A stretch of 13,096 nucleotides of DNA from Gammaproteobacteria bacterium (GTDB lineage: Bacteria; Pseudomonadota; Gammaproteobacteria; Chromatiales; Chromatiaceae): positions 1 through 13,096 of the forward strand of contig JAGVUH010000053.1 in NCBI GenBank assembly GCA_019136395.1. Direction: 5' to 3'. The notes under the pieces are model-generated. The model had not been told where the DNA came from, searched no databases, and saw only the letters and a program-made list of their open reading frames with translations. The position numbers and the translations under genes were made by a program. This document shows positions 1 through 7,676 of this stretch, piece by piece (position 1 is the first letter of the stretch; each line of letters opens with the position of its first letter).

Positions 1-2
1 AT

Positions 3-755
3 GGGCTGCTGCTGGTCCTGTTCGTCCTGATCCTGGGCAAGCGCTGGCCCGAGATCCGCTTCCTGCTGCCCTGTGGTCTCTCGGCCATGGCCTTCGGCCT
101 GGTCTTCGGCGATGCCTTCGGCTTCGACGACCTGATCCCGGCCCTCTGGCTCAAACCCCTGGCGGAGCCGATCATCGTCATGGCGGTTCCCCTGGCCTTC
201 GGCGTTGGCCTCCTGATCCTGGGCCTGGTCTTCGCCGGCTTCGAGGCGAAGTGGAACGACGAACTCGCTCCCTGGCTGGCGATGGACCTGGCCGTCCTGG
301 TGCTCTACGTTGCGCTCCTGACCGCCCTGGCCTGGCCGCCGGCCCTGGGGATCGCCGCCCTGGCCCTGGTCCACTTTACCATCGGCACCCTCTGGCAGTG
401 CCGACACCAAGGGCTGGCCGCCCTGATGGGCGCCCTGGGGCGGCTGCTCTACAGCCTTTTCGAACTGTTGCTCAATACCCTGTCCTTCGCCCGGGTTGGG
501 GCCTTCGCCCTGGCTCACGCGGCCCTATCCCATACCGTCATGACCCTGGCCGCGGGGATGGAGAACCCCTTGGCCTGGTGGCTGGTGGTCATCCTGGGCA
601 ACCTCTTCGCCATAGTGCTGGAGGGCCTGGTGGTCTTCGTCCAGACCACCCGCCTGGTGTTGTTCGAGTTCTTCGTCCATTTCCTGCGCGCCGAGGGGCG
701 GCTCTTCCGACCTGTGGCGGGACCAGCCGCGCGCGTTAACGGCCGGTGCGGGTGA
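3..755 (+). CDS. V/A-type ATP synthase subunit I, C-terminal part (5' end outside window)
   Basis: This is the membrane stator subunit of a V/A-type rotary ATPase (the 116-kDa subunit a / NtpI family), which forms the ion half-channels next to the c-ring. The frame is open from the window edge, so only the last 250 residues are visible. They are almost entirely hydrophobic helices. Family hallmarks are the GLVFGDAFGFDDL segment near the visible start, the helix LLNTLSFARVGAFALAHAAL that carries the conserved arginine facing the rotor, and the last helix with LEGLVVFVQTTRLVLFEFF followed by a short basic tail. The stop is TGA at 753-755. No proteolipid (subunit K) gene follows; the next 228 bp are non-coding. 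The family is clear. Whether the ion is H+ or Na+ cannot be read from this part. Confidence 0.9.
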   Translation, partial: GLLLVLFVLILGKRWPEIRFLLPCGLSAMAFGLVFGDAFGFDDLIPALWLKPLAEPIIVMAVPLAFGVGLLILGLVFAGFEAKWNDELAPWLAMDLAVLVLYVALLTALAWPPALGIAALALVHFTIGTLWQCRHQGLAALMGALGRLLYSLFELLLNTLSFARVGAFALAHAALSHTVMTLAAGMENPLAWWLVVILGNLFAIVLEGLVVFVQTTRLVLFEFFVHFLRAEGRLFRPVAGPAARVNGRCG

Positions 756-764
756 GGGCCATAG

Positions 765-881
765 GATCGTGCCCCCTGGCAAGCGACGGAAGCGGCCGAG
801 GCGATCCTGAGGCAATAGTGAGGCGATCGTGAACATGATCGCGCGCCCCGATCGTGATCATGTGCACGCCCCCCGATCCTG
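765..881. repeat. GATC-rich direct repeats upstream of the cyclic-di-GMP gene
   Basis: The heptamer GATC(G/C)TG occurs five times in the 228-bp spacer, at 765, 803, 825, 850 and 875. The last three starts are spaced exactly 25 bp apart. The units at 825-849 and 850-874 match over their full length, both ending in a C-run; the unit at 875 matches only at its start. An inverted repeat, GCGATC (823-828) with GATCGC (837-842), overlaps them. The block could be a binding array for a regulator of the downstream gene. A perfect TTGACA hexamer lies at 907-912, but no good -10 box follows it at 16-18 bp, so no promoter is claimed. Confidence 0.5.
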
Positions 882-2069
882 CTATGCTTTTCCCAGTACC
901 CGCCCGTTGACACGGATAAACCGATCCGCTCGCGACATGCCGCCAGAAGTTTTCGCGCCGCTGAGACCCCGATTGGTTTCCCGATGGGTCTGATCCTCCT
1001 CCTCGCCCTGGCCTATCTGCTGCTGGGCGTCGCCGGCCTGCTCCTGGCCATCCCGCCCGGTTACGCCAGTCCGGTCTTTCCCGCGGCGGGTCTGGCCCTG
1101 GCGGCCGGGCTCCAGTTCGGCCCCCGGGTCTTGCCCGGTGTCTGGCTCGGTTCCAGTCTGCTCAACCTGGGCCATGCCTGGCTCAACGGGACCCTAAGCC
1201 CCGCCACCCTGGTCGTCGCCCTGGCGATCGGGGTTGGCGCCAGCCTGCAAGCCGGGGCCGGGGTCTGGCTGGTCCGGCGCTGGCAGGGTAACGCCTGGCG
1301 CGCCCTGGAGCTGGAGCAGGATGCCTTCCGTTTCCTGCTCCTGGGTGGGGTGATCGCCGGCCTGGTTTCGCCCAGCCTTGGCGTCAGCACCCTGGCCCTG
1401 GCGGGCGTCATCGCCCCCGCCGGCGCCTCCTATACCTGGTGGAACTGGTACGTCGGGGACGTCCTGGGCATGCTGGTCTTCGCCCCCCTGGCCCTCTGCG
1501 TCCTCAACCGCCGTGACCGCCTGTGGGGCGAACGGCTCCGGCGCACCGTCCTGCCCGTGATCCTGACCCTGGCCCTGGCGATCCTGGCCTTCTGGGGGAC
1601 CGCGCGCTGGGAGGCCCAAACCCAGGCCAACGCCCTGGGGGACGACGGTGACTTCATCGCCCAGGGGATCGCCGATCGCCTCATCACCCACCGCGAGATC
1701 CTCGCCTCCCTTCGTCACTTCGTCGAGGCCACCCCGGACTTCAGCTTCGCCCAGTTCGAGCGCTTCACCCGCCGCACCCTGGAGGACAACCCGGATGTCT
1801 TCGCCCTGAGTTACAACGACCTGGTCACCGACGTCGAGCGCCCGGCCTTCGAGGCGCGGATCAGCGCCCTCTCCCCCCTGGGACCCTTCCAGATCACCGA
1901 GCGCGACGCCGAGCGGCGCCTGATCAGGGCGTCGTCCCGGCCTGAGTACGTCACCGTTCGCTATATCGTGCCCCTGGCGGGCAACAAGCCGGCGGTGGGT
2001 TATGACATCAACTCCGAGCCCATCCGGCGCCGGGCCATCGAGCGCGCCCGGGCGACCAACGCCATGGCG

Positions 2070-2076
2070 GTGGGTG
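2070..2076 (+). other. Frameshift site (extra G)
   Basis: The reading frame gcg-gtg-ggt-gac leaves CHASE-like sequence here and runs on for about 40 unrelated codons to a stop at 2198. The frame beginning gtg-acc-gcc at 2074 continues as VTAPILLVQE, the expected CHASE continuation. A single surplus G in the GGG at 2072-2074 explains both. The run is short, so this is not a typical long homopolymer slippage site. Confidence 0.8.
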
Positions 2077-2154
2077 ACCGCCCCCATCCTGCTGGTGCAG
2101 GAGAGTCAGCAGCGGGTCGGCCTGCTGCAACTCTTGCCCATCGAGGCCCATACC

Positions 2155-2268
2155 CCAGCGGGGATCCAGGCCGGGAGTCAGACCCAGGGCCAACGTAGCG
2201 ACCAGGCTGGGGTTCAGACGGGAGGCCCGGCCGGGGTCCAGACCGGAACCGGGATCCTGAACGAGGCC
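2155..2268 (+). repeat. Low-complexity Gly/Gln-rich insert inside the CHASE domain
   Basis: In the restored frame the CHASE domain is interrupted, after LLPIEAHTP, by a stretch rich in Gly, Gln, Ala and Thr with repeated (A)GVQTG / AGIQAG units. At DNA level, similar GGG(A/G)TCCAGrCCGG-like units recur near 2160, 2210 and 2234. CHASE sequence resumes at about 2335 with HQGFAVGVIKV. The insert looks like local repeat expansion in a surface loop, 80 to 100 bp downstream of the frameshift. Confidence 0.55.
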
Positions 2269-4627
2269 AAGGCCGAAGCTGAAGCCAGCAATCAACGCCT
2301 CCTCATGGAGGGGGACGCGGCACCCATCCGCCACCAGGGCTTCGCCGTCGGCGTGATCAAGGTCGACGAGATGATCGACATCGCCACCCGCGGCCGGGTC
2401 CCGCCGGGGCTGAGCTTCCACCTCATCGATGTCGAGGCCGAGCCGGAGAAGGCCCTGCTCTACCGCCTCGGGGAGCGGGTTGCCGGCCCCTCCCCCGCCC
2501 CGGCGACCCCGGTGCACTGGAGCACCCACCTGCGCATGGGCGATCGCGACTGGCTCCTGTCGGTGAGCGCCAACGATGACTACCGCCAGGCCCACCGGCC
2601 CTGGTTGGCCTGGGCGGTGGGGGTGGTGGGGCTGCTGTTCGCCACCCTCCTGCAGGTGCTGATGCTGGGCATGACCGGCCGCGCCGCCATCATCCAGCGC
2701 AAGAACGACCAGCTCCTGCTGGCGGAAAAGGTCTTCGTCAACAGCGGCGAGGCCATCGCCGTCACCGACGCCACCGGCCAGGTGCTGTCGACCAACCCCG
2801 CCTTCACCCGGGTGACGGGCTACGACGCGGAGGAGATCAGGGGCCAGACCCTGCGGCGGCTGCAATCCGGCCGGCAATCACCTGAGTTTTATCAGGAATT
2901 CTGGCGCCGCCTCCTGACCGAGGGCCAGTGGCAGGGGGAGATCTGGAACCGCCGCAAATCCGGCGAGATCTTCCCCGAATGGCTGACCATCTCCGCGGTG
3001 CGCAACAGCGTCGGGGAGACCACCCAGTACGTCGCCAGCTTCACCGATATCACCGCCACCAAGGCGGCCCAGGAGCGGATCGAGTTCCTCGCCTACCACG
3101 ATCCCTTGACCAACCTCCCCAATCGCCTGTTGGGCCAGGACCGCATCGGTCAGGCCATTGCCCACGGTCAGCGCCACGGCACCCAGATGGCCCTGCTGCT
3201 GATGGACCTGGACCGGTTCAAGCTGGTCAACGACAGCTATGGCCACAGCGCCGGTGACCGGCTGTTGCAGGCGGTGGCGGACCGGTTGCGTCAGGCCGTG
3301 CGCCAGGAGGACAGCCTATGCCGGCTCTCCGGCGACGAGTTCCTCATCGTCCTGTTCGAGGTGCTGGACAATCATGGGGTCTCCACCAAGTGCGAGGCCA
3401 TTCTGCGCGACCTGAGTCGCCCCTTCGACCTCGACGGCCGGCAACTGAGCACCTCCTTCTCCATCGGCGTGGCGATGTTCCCCACGGATGGCACCGATGC
3501 CGAGACCCTGATGCGCAACGCCGACACCGCCCTCTACGAGGCCAAGAAGGGCGGGCGCAACACCTACCGCTTCTTCGACGAGCGCATGAACCAGGACGTG
3601 GTCCATTACGTCCGCACCCGGGAGGAGCTACAACGCGCCCTCGACCGCCAGGAATTCGTCCTCCACTACCAGCCCCAGATCCTCCTGGGCCAGGCGGGGG
3701 AGCCCGATCGGGTCGTCGGCGCCGAGGCCCTGGTGCGCTGGCGCCACCCGGAGCGGGGCCTGGTCATGCCCGGCGACTTCATCGCCATTGCCGAGGAGAG
3801 CGGCCTGATCCTGTCCCTTGGCGCCTGGGTGCTGCGGGAGGCCTGCCGTCAGGCCGCCGCCTGGCGCCGGGCGGGGCTGCCCATCCACGTCATGGCGGTG
3901 AATCTGTCGGCGGTGCAATTCCACGACCCGCGACTCACCGAGCTGGTGCTCCAGACCCTGAGGGAGACCGGGCTGGAACCGGCGGGCCTGGAATTGGAGC
4001 TGACCGAGACCATGCTCTTCGAGGACCAGGAGCGGGTCCTGGGCGCGGTGGAGCGCCTCAAGGCCCAGGGAGTGGGCCTGTCCATCGACGACTTCGGGAC
4101 CGGTTACTCCAGCCTGGCTTATCTGAAGCGCTTCAAGGTGGATAAACTCAAGATCGACCGTTCCTTTGTCAGCCATCTGCTGCACAGCGAGGAGGACCAG
4201 GCCATCGTCCAGGCGATGATCCAGATCGCCCGCAGTCTCAAGCTGACGACCGTCGCCGAGGGCATCGAGGACGTCGCCCTGGCGGACCGACTGCGCGCCC
4301 TGGGCTGCGACCAAGGCCAGGGGTATCTCTACGCCCGCCCCCTGCCGGCGGCGGACCTGGAACAATGGCTGACCCGCTTTGGGGCGGAGGCCTGACCGCC
4401 CTGATTCCGCTGGTTCCCTTCGCGTGTATCCCCGGTCGCTCTGGTTCTTCCACCTCCCATTAAGACCGCTTCTGGATACCGCCATCACCCTCGTGTCTAG
4501 CATATTCTATTTGTCGCTTATCTCGGCGAGCCAAGGCCTTGCGCTCCGGGCCAGGGCTCACCCGCTCCCAAGGGATCCCTCGGACCTCATTCCCCTAGCT
4601 CAGTCGCGCAACTTCCCCCGGGCTGGG

Positions 4628-6964
4628 TTGAGACTGCTGCTTCTCCTGCTCCTGCTCCTGACGGCGGGGGTGTTCCCGCCCGGCGCCGGCCTGATCGCCC
4701 CCGCCCGGGCGGAGCAAGCCGCCGCTAGCCCGTCGGCCTGGGAGGCGCAGCGTCTGGCGATCGAAAAGCGCCTGGCATCCGTCAAGGAGGAACTGGCGGC
4801 GGCCCGCTCCCAACCACAAGGGGACGGCGAGAGCGCCCGTTCCCAGGGCAGCCCCGAGTCCAAACTGCACCGGCTGCGGCAGGCCCTGGTGGCGCTTTAT
4901 AAACAGGAGCTGGACACCCTGGCCGAACTCCAGACACGGGAACGCGATCTGGTGGCAAGCCGGCAGGCCCTTGCCGCCTGGCAGCCACCTCCCGGCAACC
5001 CGCCCTGGCCCCTGATCGAGGGTGACGAGATCCACATCGCCCTCTTTCGCGCCCAGGAGGCCAGAACCCAGGTGGTCCAACGCCTGGCCGAAGCCCGCGA
5101 GCACAGCCGCGAGGCCCGCGAGCAACGTGAGGAGGCCCAAGCCAACTACCGGCTGGCGCGGGAAAAGCAACTGGCCAAGCCCCAAAACGCCACCTCCCAT
5201 TCGGACCTGCCCCCGGCTCCCAATCTGCCTTTGACGCTGGCCCGGGTCGAGGCCGAACTCCAGGATGAACGGCTCTATTTTTTCGACCTGGGGGAGGAGG
5301 CCCTTCAGCGGCAAATCGAACTCAAGGATCTGGAGATCGAGGGGCTGCAACGGCGGCTAAACCACTTCGCTGGCCGCTTCGTCCTCAGTGATGCGGACCT
5401 GGCCCGCATCACCGGCGAGATCGACCAACAGATCGCCCAACTCCAGGTGGCGGAGACCCAGACCAGCGCGGAACTCGACGCGGCCCAGGCGGAGGTGGAA
5501 AGGCTGCGGGCCAACCGGGGGAATACCCCCGCGACCGCGGACGCGGGCGGCGACGCCCAGGCGGAAGATCGGCGCCGTCTGGAGATGGCCCAAGCCGAGG
5601 TGGAGCGCTGGCAATTTCGGCGCGAGCTACTGCGCAATCAGACCGGCTTCCTCGATATCCATAAATATTTGTGGGAGTTACGGGCCAGTCTCTACGGCAC
5701 GGATAAGCCCGATCACACCGAGATGCTCAAGCTGGCCACCCAGATCGAGGAAGCCCAGCGGGGGATCGAGGAGGGCAATCGCTACCTCCATCAGGTGATC
5801 GACGAAAACGGCCAGAAGGCCCACGAAGCCCGCAAGCAACTGGCCCTCGACCCCCCGGCGGCGGAACGGGAGCGGCTGACCGCCCTCTACACCGCCGCCA
5901 TCAGCCTGGCCGGGGACGCGCGGGAGGGACTCGAGGACCTCAAGCAACTGACGGTCACCCTGCGCCTGGTAAGCGGCGAGATCGATCAGGTTTACCGCTC
6001 CGGCACGGCCCTCCTCTGGCTGCGCAACCTTTGGGTCGAGGCCAAGCTCTGGGTCGCGGCGATCTGGAATTACGAATTGCTGCCGGTCGAGGAGACCGTG
6101 CGGATCGAGGGCCGGGAGGTCCAGTCGACCCGCAGCGTGACGGTGGGCAAGAGCATCGGCGCCGTGCTCATTCTAATCGTCGGCTATCTGCTGATCTCCG
6201 GGACCATCCGCCTGGTCTTCGCCGTGCTGGTCAAGCGCCTGGGTCTGTCGGCGGCCAGCGCCTCCCTGGCCCAGCGTTGGCTGCGCCTGATCGCCGTCGC
6301 CACCCTGGTCCTGCTCAGCGTCCATCTGGTCGACATCCCCATGAAGGTCTTCGCCTTCATGGGGGGCGCCCTGGCCATCGCCGCCGGTTTTGGCGCCCAG
6401 ACCCTGCTCAAGAACCTGATCAGCGGCATCATGCTGCTCGCCGAGCGCCCGGTACGGGTCGGTGACCTGGTGGAGGTCGGGACCATCCGCGGGCGCATCA
6501 GCACCATCGGCATCCGCGTCTCGACCATCTCCACCTCCAAGGGCATGGAAATGCTGATCCCCAACAGCATGCTGGTGGAGGAAAAGCTCATCAACTGGAC
6601 CTACAGCAACCACGAGGTCCGCTGGGAGATCCCCATCGGGGTGGCCTATGGGTCCGACGTCAATCAGGTCACCGAGATCCTGATTGCCCAGGCCCGGGCC
6701 CATCCCGCGATCCTCGACCAGCCGGCACCCCTGGTGCTGTTCGAGGAGTTCGCCGACAGCGCCCTGATCTTCACCCTGCGCTTCTGGCTACGCATGGTGC
6801 CCGGCGTCGACGAACGGCGGGTGGCGAGTGACCTGCGTTACGCCATCCTCGCGGCCCTGACCGACGCCCATATCGAGATCCCCTTCGCGGAGCGCCATCT
6901 CCATTTGGCGGCGGATGCCCCCCTCGAAGTCAGAATGGTGGACACCTATCCAGCGGTTCGTTGA
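4628..6964 (+). CDS. MscS-family mechanosensitive ion channel with periplasmic coiled-coil domain
   Basis: This is probably an inner-membrane channel that opens on membrane tension to protect against osmotic downshock. No in-frame ATG precedes the mature region. TTG at 4628 is chosen because it gives MR followed by nine leucines and a signal-peptide cleavage site ARA|EQ after residue 28. In-frame TTG 4379, GTG 4493 and TTG 4511 are alternatives; none has a clear ribosome site. From 4628 the protein has 778 residues. Residues 30-490 are Glu/Gln/Arg/Leu-rich coiled coil, expected in the periplasm. Transmembrane helices lie near 507-527, 553-572 and 574-604. The last is the Ala/Gly-packed pore helix (GGALAIAAGFGAQTLLKNLISGI), followed by the beta domain (RPVRVGDLVEVG) and the alpha/beta cytoplasmic cage. 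Its architecture is MscK-like but shorter than the usual MscK of about 1100 residues. It lies downstream of the cyclic-di-GMP gene on the same strand and is convergent with the hsd cluster. Confidence 0.85.
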   Translation: MRLLLLLLLLLTAGVFPPGAGLIAPARAEQAAASPSAWEAQRLAIEKRLASVKEELAAARSQPQGDGESARSQGSPESKLHRLRQALVALYKQELDTLAELQTRERDLVASRQALAAWQPPPGNPPWPLIEGDEIHIALFRAQEARTQVVQRLAEAREHSREAREQREEAQANYRLAREKQLAKPQNATSHSDLPPAPNLPLTLARVEAELQDERLYFFDLGEEALQRQIELKDLEIEGLQRRLNHFAGRFVLSDADLARITGEIDQQIAQLQVAETQTSAELDAAQAEVERLRANRGNTPATADAGGDAQAEDRRRLEMAQAEVERWQFRRELLRNQTGFLDIHKYLWELRASLYGTDKPDHTEMLKLATQIEEAQRGIEEGNRYLHQVIDENGQKAHEARKQLALDPPAAERERLTALYTAAISLAGDAREGLEDLKQLTVTLRLVSGEIDQVYRSGTALLWLRNLWVEAKLWVAAIWNYELLPVEETVRIEGREVQSTRSVTVGKSIGAVLILIVGYLLISGTIRLVFAVLVKRLGLSAASASLAQRWLRLIAVATLVLLSVHLVDIPMKVFAFMGGALAIAAGFGAQTLLKNLISGIMLLAERPVRVGDLVEVGTIRGRISTIGIRVSTISTSKGMEMLIPNSMLVEEKLINWTYSNHEVRWEIPIGVAYGSDVNQVTEILIAQARAHPAILDQPAPLVLFEEFADSALIFTLRFWLRMVPGVDERRVASDLRYAILAALTDAHIEIPFAERHLHLAADAPLEVRMVDTYPAVR

Positions 6965-6971
6965 ATCTGTT

Positions 6972-7148
6972 TCAGCAACTTACTAGGAAAAGCGCTCCGT
7001 CATCGGCGTAGTGCTCCGCCCACCCCCTTGACCCGCTCGTCAGCAGTTCGATGTCCCGTTTGAGGGCAAATACATTCCATCCCTCCGGCACCTCCCCCAG
7101 CCACTCCACCCCGGAGTCCTTGTAAGCGGGATAGCGTGGAAAACTCAC
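6972..7148 (-). pseudogene. hsdS: Type I restriction specificity subunit HsdS, N-terminal remnant
   Basis: The 58 codons encode SFPRYPAYKDSGVEWLGEVP, then EGWNVFALKRDIELLTSGSRGWAEHYADDGALFL and three junk residues before a stop. This is the standard beginning of HsdS, the subunit that selects the DNA target; intact proteins have about 400 or more residues, so both target-recognition domains are essentially lost. The start is GTG at 7148, supported by GGGAGGA just upstream and by a 4-base overlap (GTGA) with the stop of the preceding small gene, meaning translational coupling. Homology ends about 7-15 bp from the stop of the convergent channel gene, so the 3' part was removed by a deletion or rearrangement at this point. 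It cannot direct methylation or restriction. Confidence 0.85.
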
Positions 7149-7351
7149 GCTCCGTCCTCCCTGTTCAACCCAGCCAGAAGGAGCTGACACAGCGGCTTGT
7201 CCGGAAGTGATACTTGGACTCGCTGGCGCTCCATGATCTTTTTAGCTTCCCCCTTGGTCTGATTGGATCGCGTCGCCGGGTAGCCCTCAATCTGCATCGA
7301 CACCTTTACGGCCTTGGCGACTTGGCTTCTCAGCTTGTCGGTCACCTGCAT
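7145..7351 (-). CDS. Small VbhA-like (Fic-inhibitory motif) protein, orphan antitoxin candidate
   Basis: This 68-residue protein begins with ATG at 7351, preceded by GGAGA at a good distance. Residues 18-23 read SMQIEG, which fits the (S/T)xxxE(G/N) inhibitory helix known from antitoxins such as VbhA, whose glutamate blocks ATP binding in the active site of Fic AMP-transferases. Length, helix-rich N-terminus and motif position resemble VbhA-type antitoxins. This is recognition by motif, not a full-length match. No Fic gene (HPFxxGNG motif) is present in the window. The gene overlaps the hsdS start by 4 bp and lies 21 bp after the RHH gene, so it belongs to the hsd transcription unit. It could be a leftover of a lost toxin-antitoxin pair or a protein recruited to the restriction system. 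Confidence 0.55.
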   Translation of the reverse strand: MQVTDKLRSQVAKAVKVSMQIEGYPATRSNQTKGEAKKIMERQRVQVSLPDKPLCQLLLAGLNREDGA

Positions 7352-7372
7352 CGCTGGTCTCCGGTCATGGTG

Positions 7373-7609
7373 TCATGGCTCGTCGCCGGGCAGCGGTGGG
7401 GCGTCAGGGGAGGAGGCGAGAAACCGCTGAAAGGCTGCCCGGTCAGCGCGGGCGGCGCGCTGGCGTAAGTGCTCGGTGGTCTTGAGGGCGCTCAGTTTCT
7501 CGGCCGCTGCCGCGGAGAGAAACTGATCCAGGGTGATGCCCTGGTCCGCGGCGACCTGCCTAAGCTGGTCGGTGAGGCTGTCCGGGATGTCGATGGAGAG
7601 GGTGCTCAA
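7373..7609 (-). CDS. Ribbon-helix-helix antitoxin-like protein
   Basis: The 78-residue product starts STLSIDIPDSLTDQLRQVAADQGITLDQFLSAAAAEKLSAL. This pattern of one short strand plus two helices is typical of ribbon-helix-helix (CopG/HicB-type) DNA-binding antitoxins. A basic helix and a Pro-rich tail follow. TTG at 7609 is preferred because GGAG stands 8 bases upstream and the family normally begins at this strand; ATG at 7666 would add 19 residues of unlikely sequence but would sit about 10 bp after the hsdM stop. The gene lies between hsdM and the VbhA-like gene. No partner toxin (PIN, RelE or HicA type) is visible. It may autoregulate the operon or bind a toxin encoded elsewhere. Confidence 0.65.
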   Translation of the reverse strand: MSTLSIDIPDSLTDQLRQVAADQGITLDQFLSAAAAEKLSALKTTEHLRQRAARADRAAFQRFLASSPDAPPLPGDEP

Positions 7610-7676
7610 GTCAACGTCTCCAGGTGCTGTAACAGGGCGGCGGGGCCGATGGGCTGGACAACCCATTGCGCGACCC

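Larger units (their letters stand above)
984..4395 (+). pseudogene. MASE1-CHASE-PAS-GGDEF-EAL cyclic-di-GMP synthase/phosphodiesterase, frameshifted
   Basis: This is one gene split over two frames: 984-2198 (frame of the ATG at 984) and the frame running from about 2074 to the TGA at 4393-4395. Removing one G from the GGG at 2072-2074 restores a protein of about 1136 residues. Approximate order: MASE1 membrane sensor 1-205 (IPPGYASPVFPAAG); periplasmic CHASE 219-505; transmembrane helix 541-562; PAS 578-695; GGDEF 698-865; EAL 885-1130. The cyclase signature is SGDEF (782-786), with an inhibitory RxxD site (RQED, 773-776) exactly five residues before it. The EAL domain keeps EAL (914-916), the NLS segment, the TET segment, DDFGTGYSS (from 1035), KIDRSF and VAEGIED, so phosphodiesterase activity is likely if it is made. 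In the broken state the first frame gives only MASE1 plus half of CHASE. The second frame could be made alone only from an internal start. No Shine-Dalgarno sequence is evident before 984. A sequencing error cannot be excluded. Confidence 0.85.

Noticed and set aside
907..935. TTGACA promoter before the cyclic-di-GMP gene
   Set aside because: The -35 hexamer is perfect, but the bases 16-18 bp downstream (around TCGCGA) do not resemble a -10 box.
1194..2087. Long minus-strand open frame (297 codons) opposite the MASE1/CHASE gene
   Set aside because: It is a GC-driven antisense shadow. Composition is rich in Gly, Asp and Gln with no domain, while the plus strand encodes clear MASE1 and CHASE.
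3318..4145. Plus-strand 275-codon frame inside the GGDEF-EAL region
   Set aside because: It is an Arg/Pro/Gly-rich out-of-frame translation of the GGDEF-EAL gene with no domain of its own.
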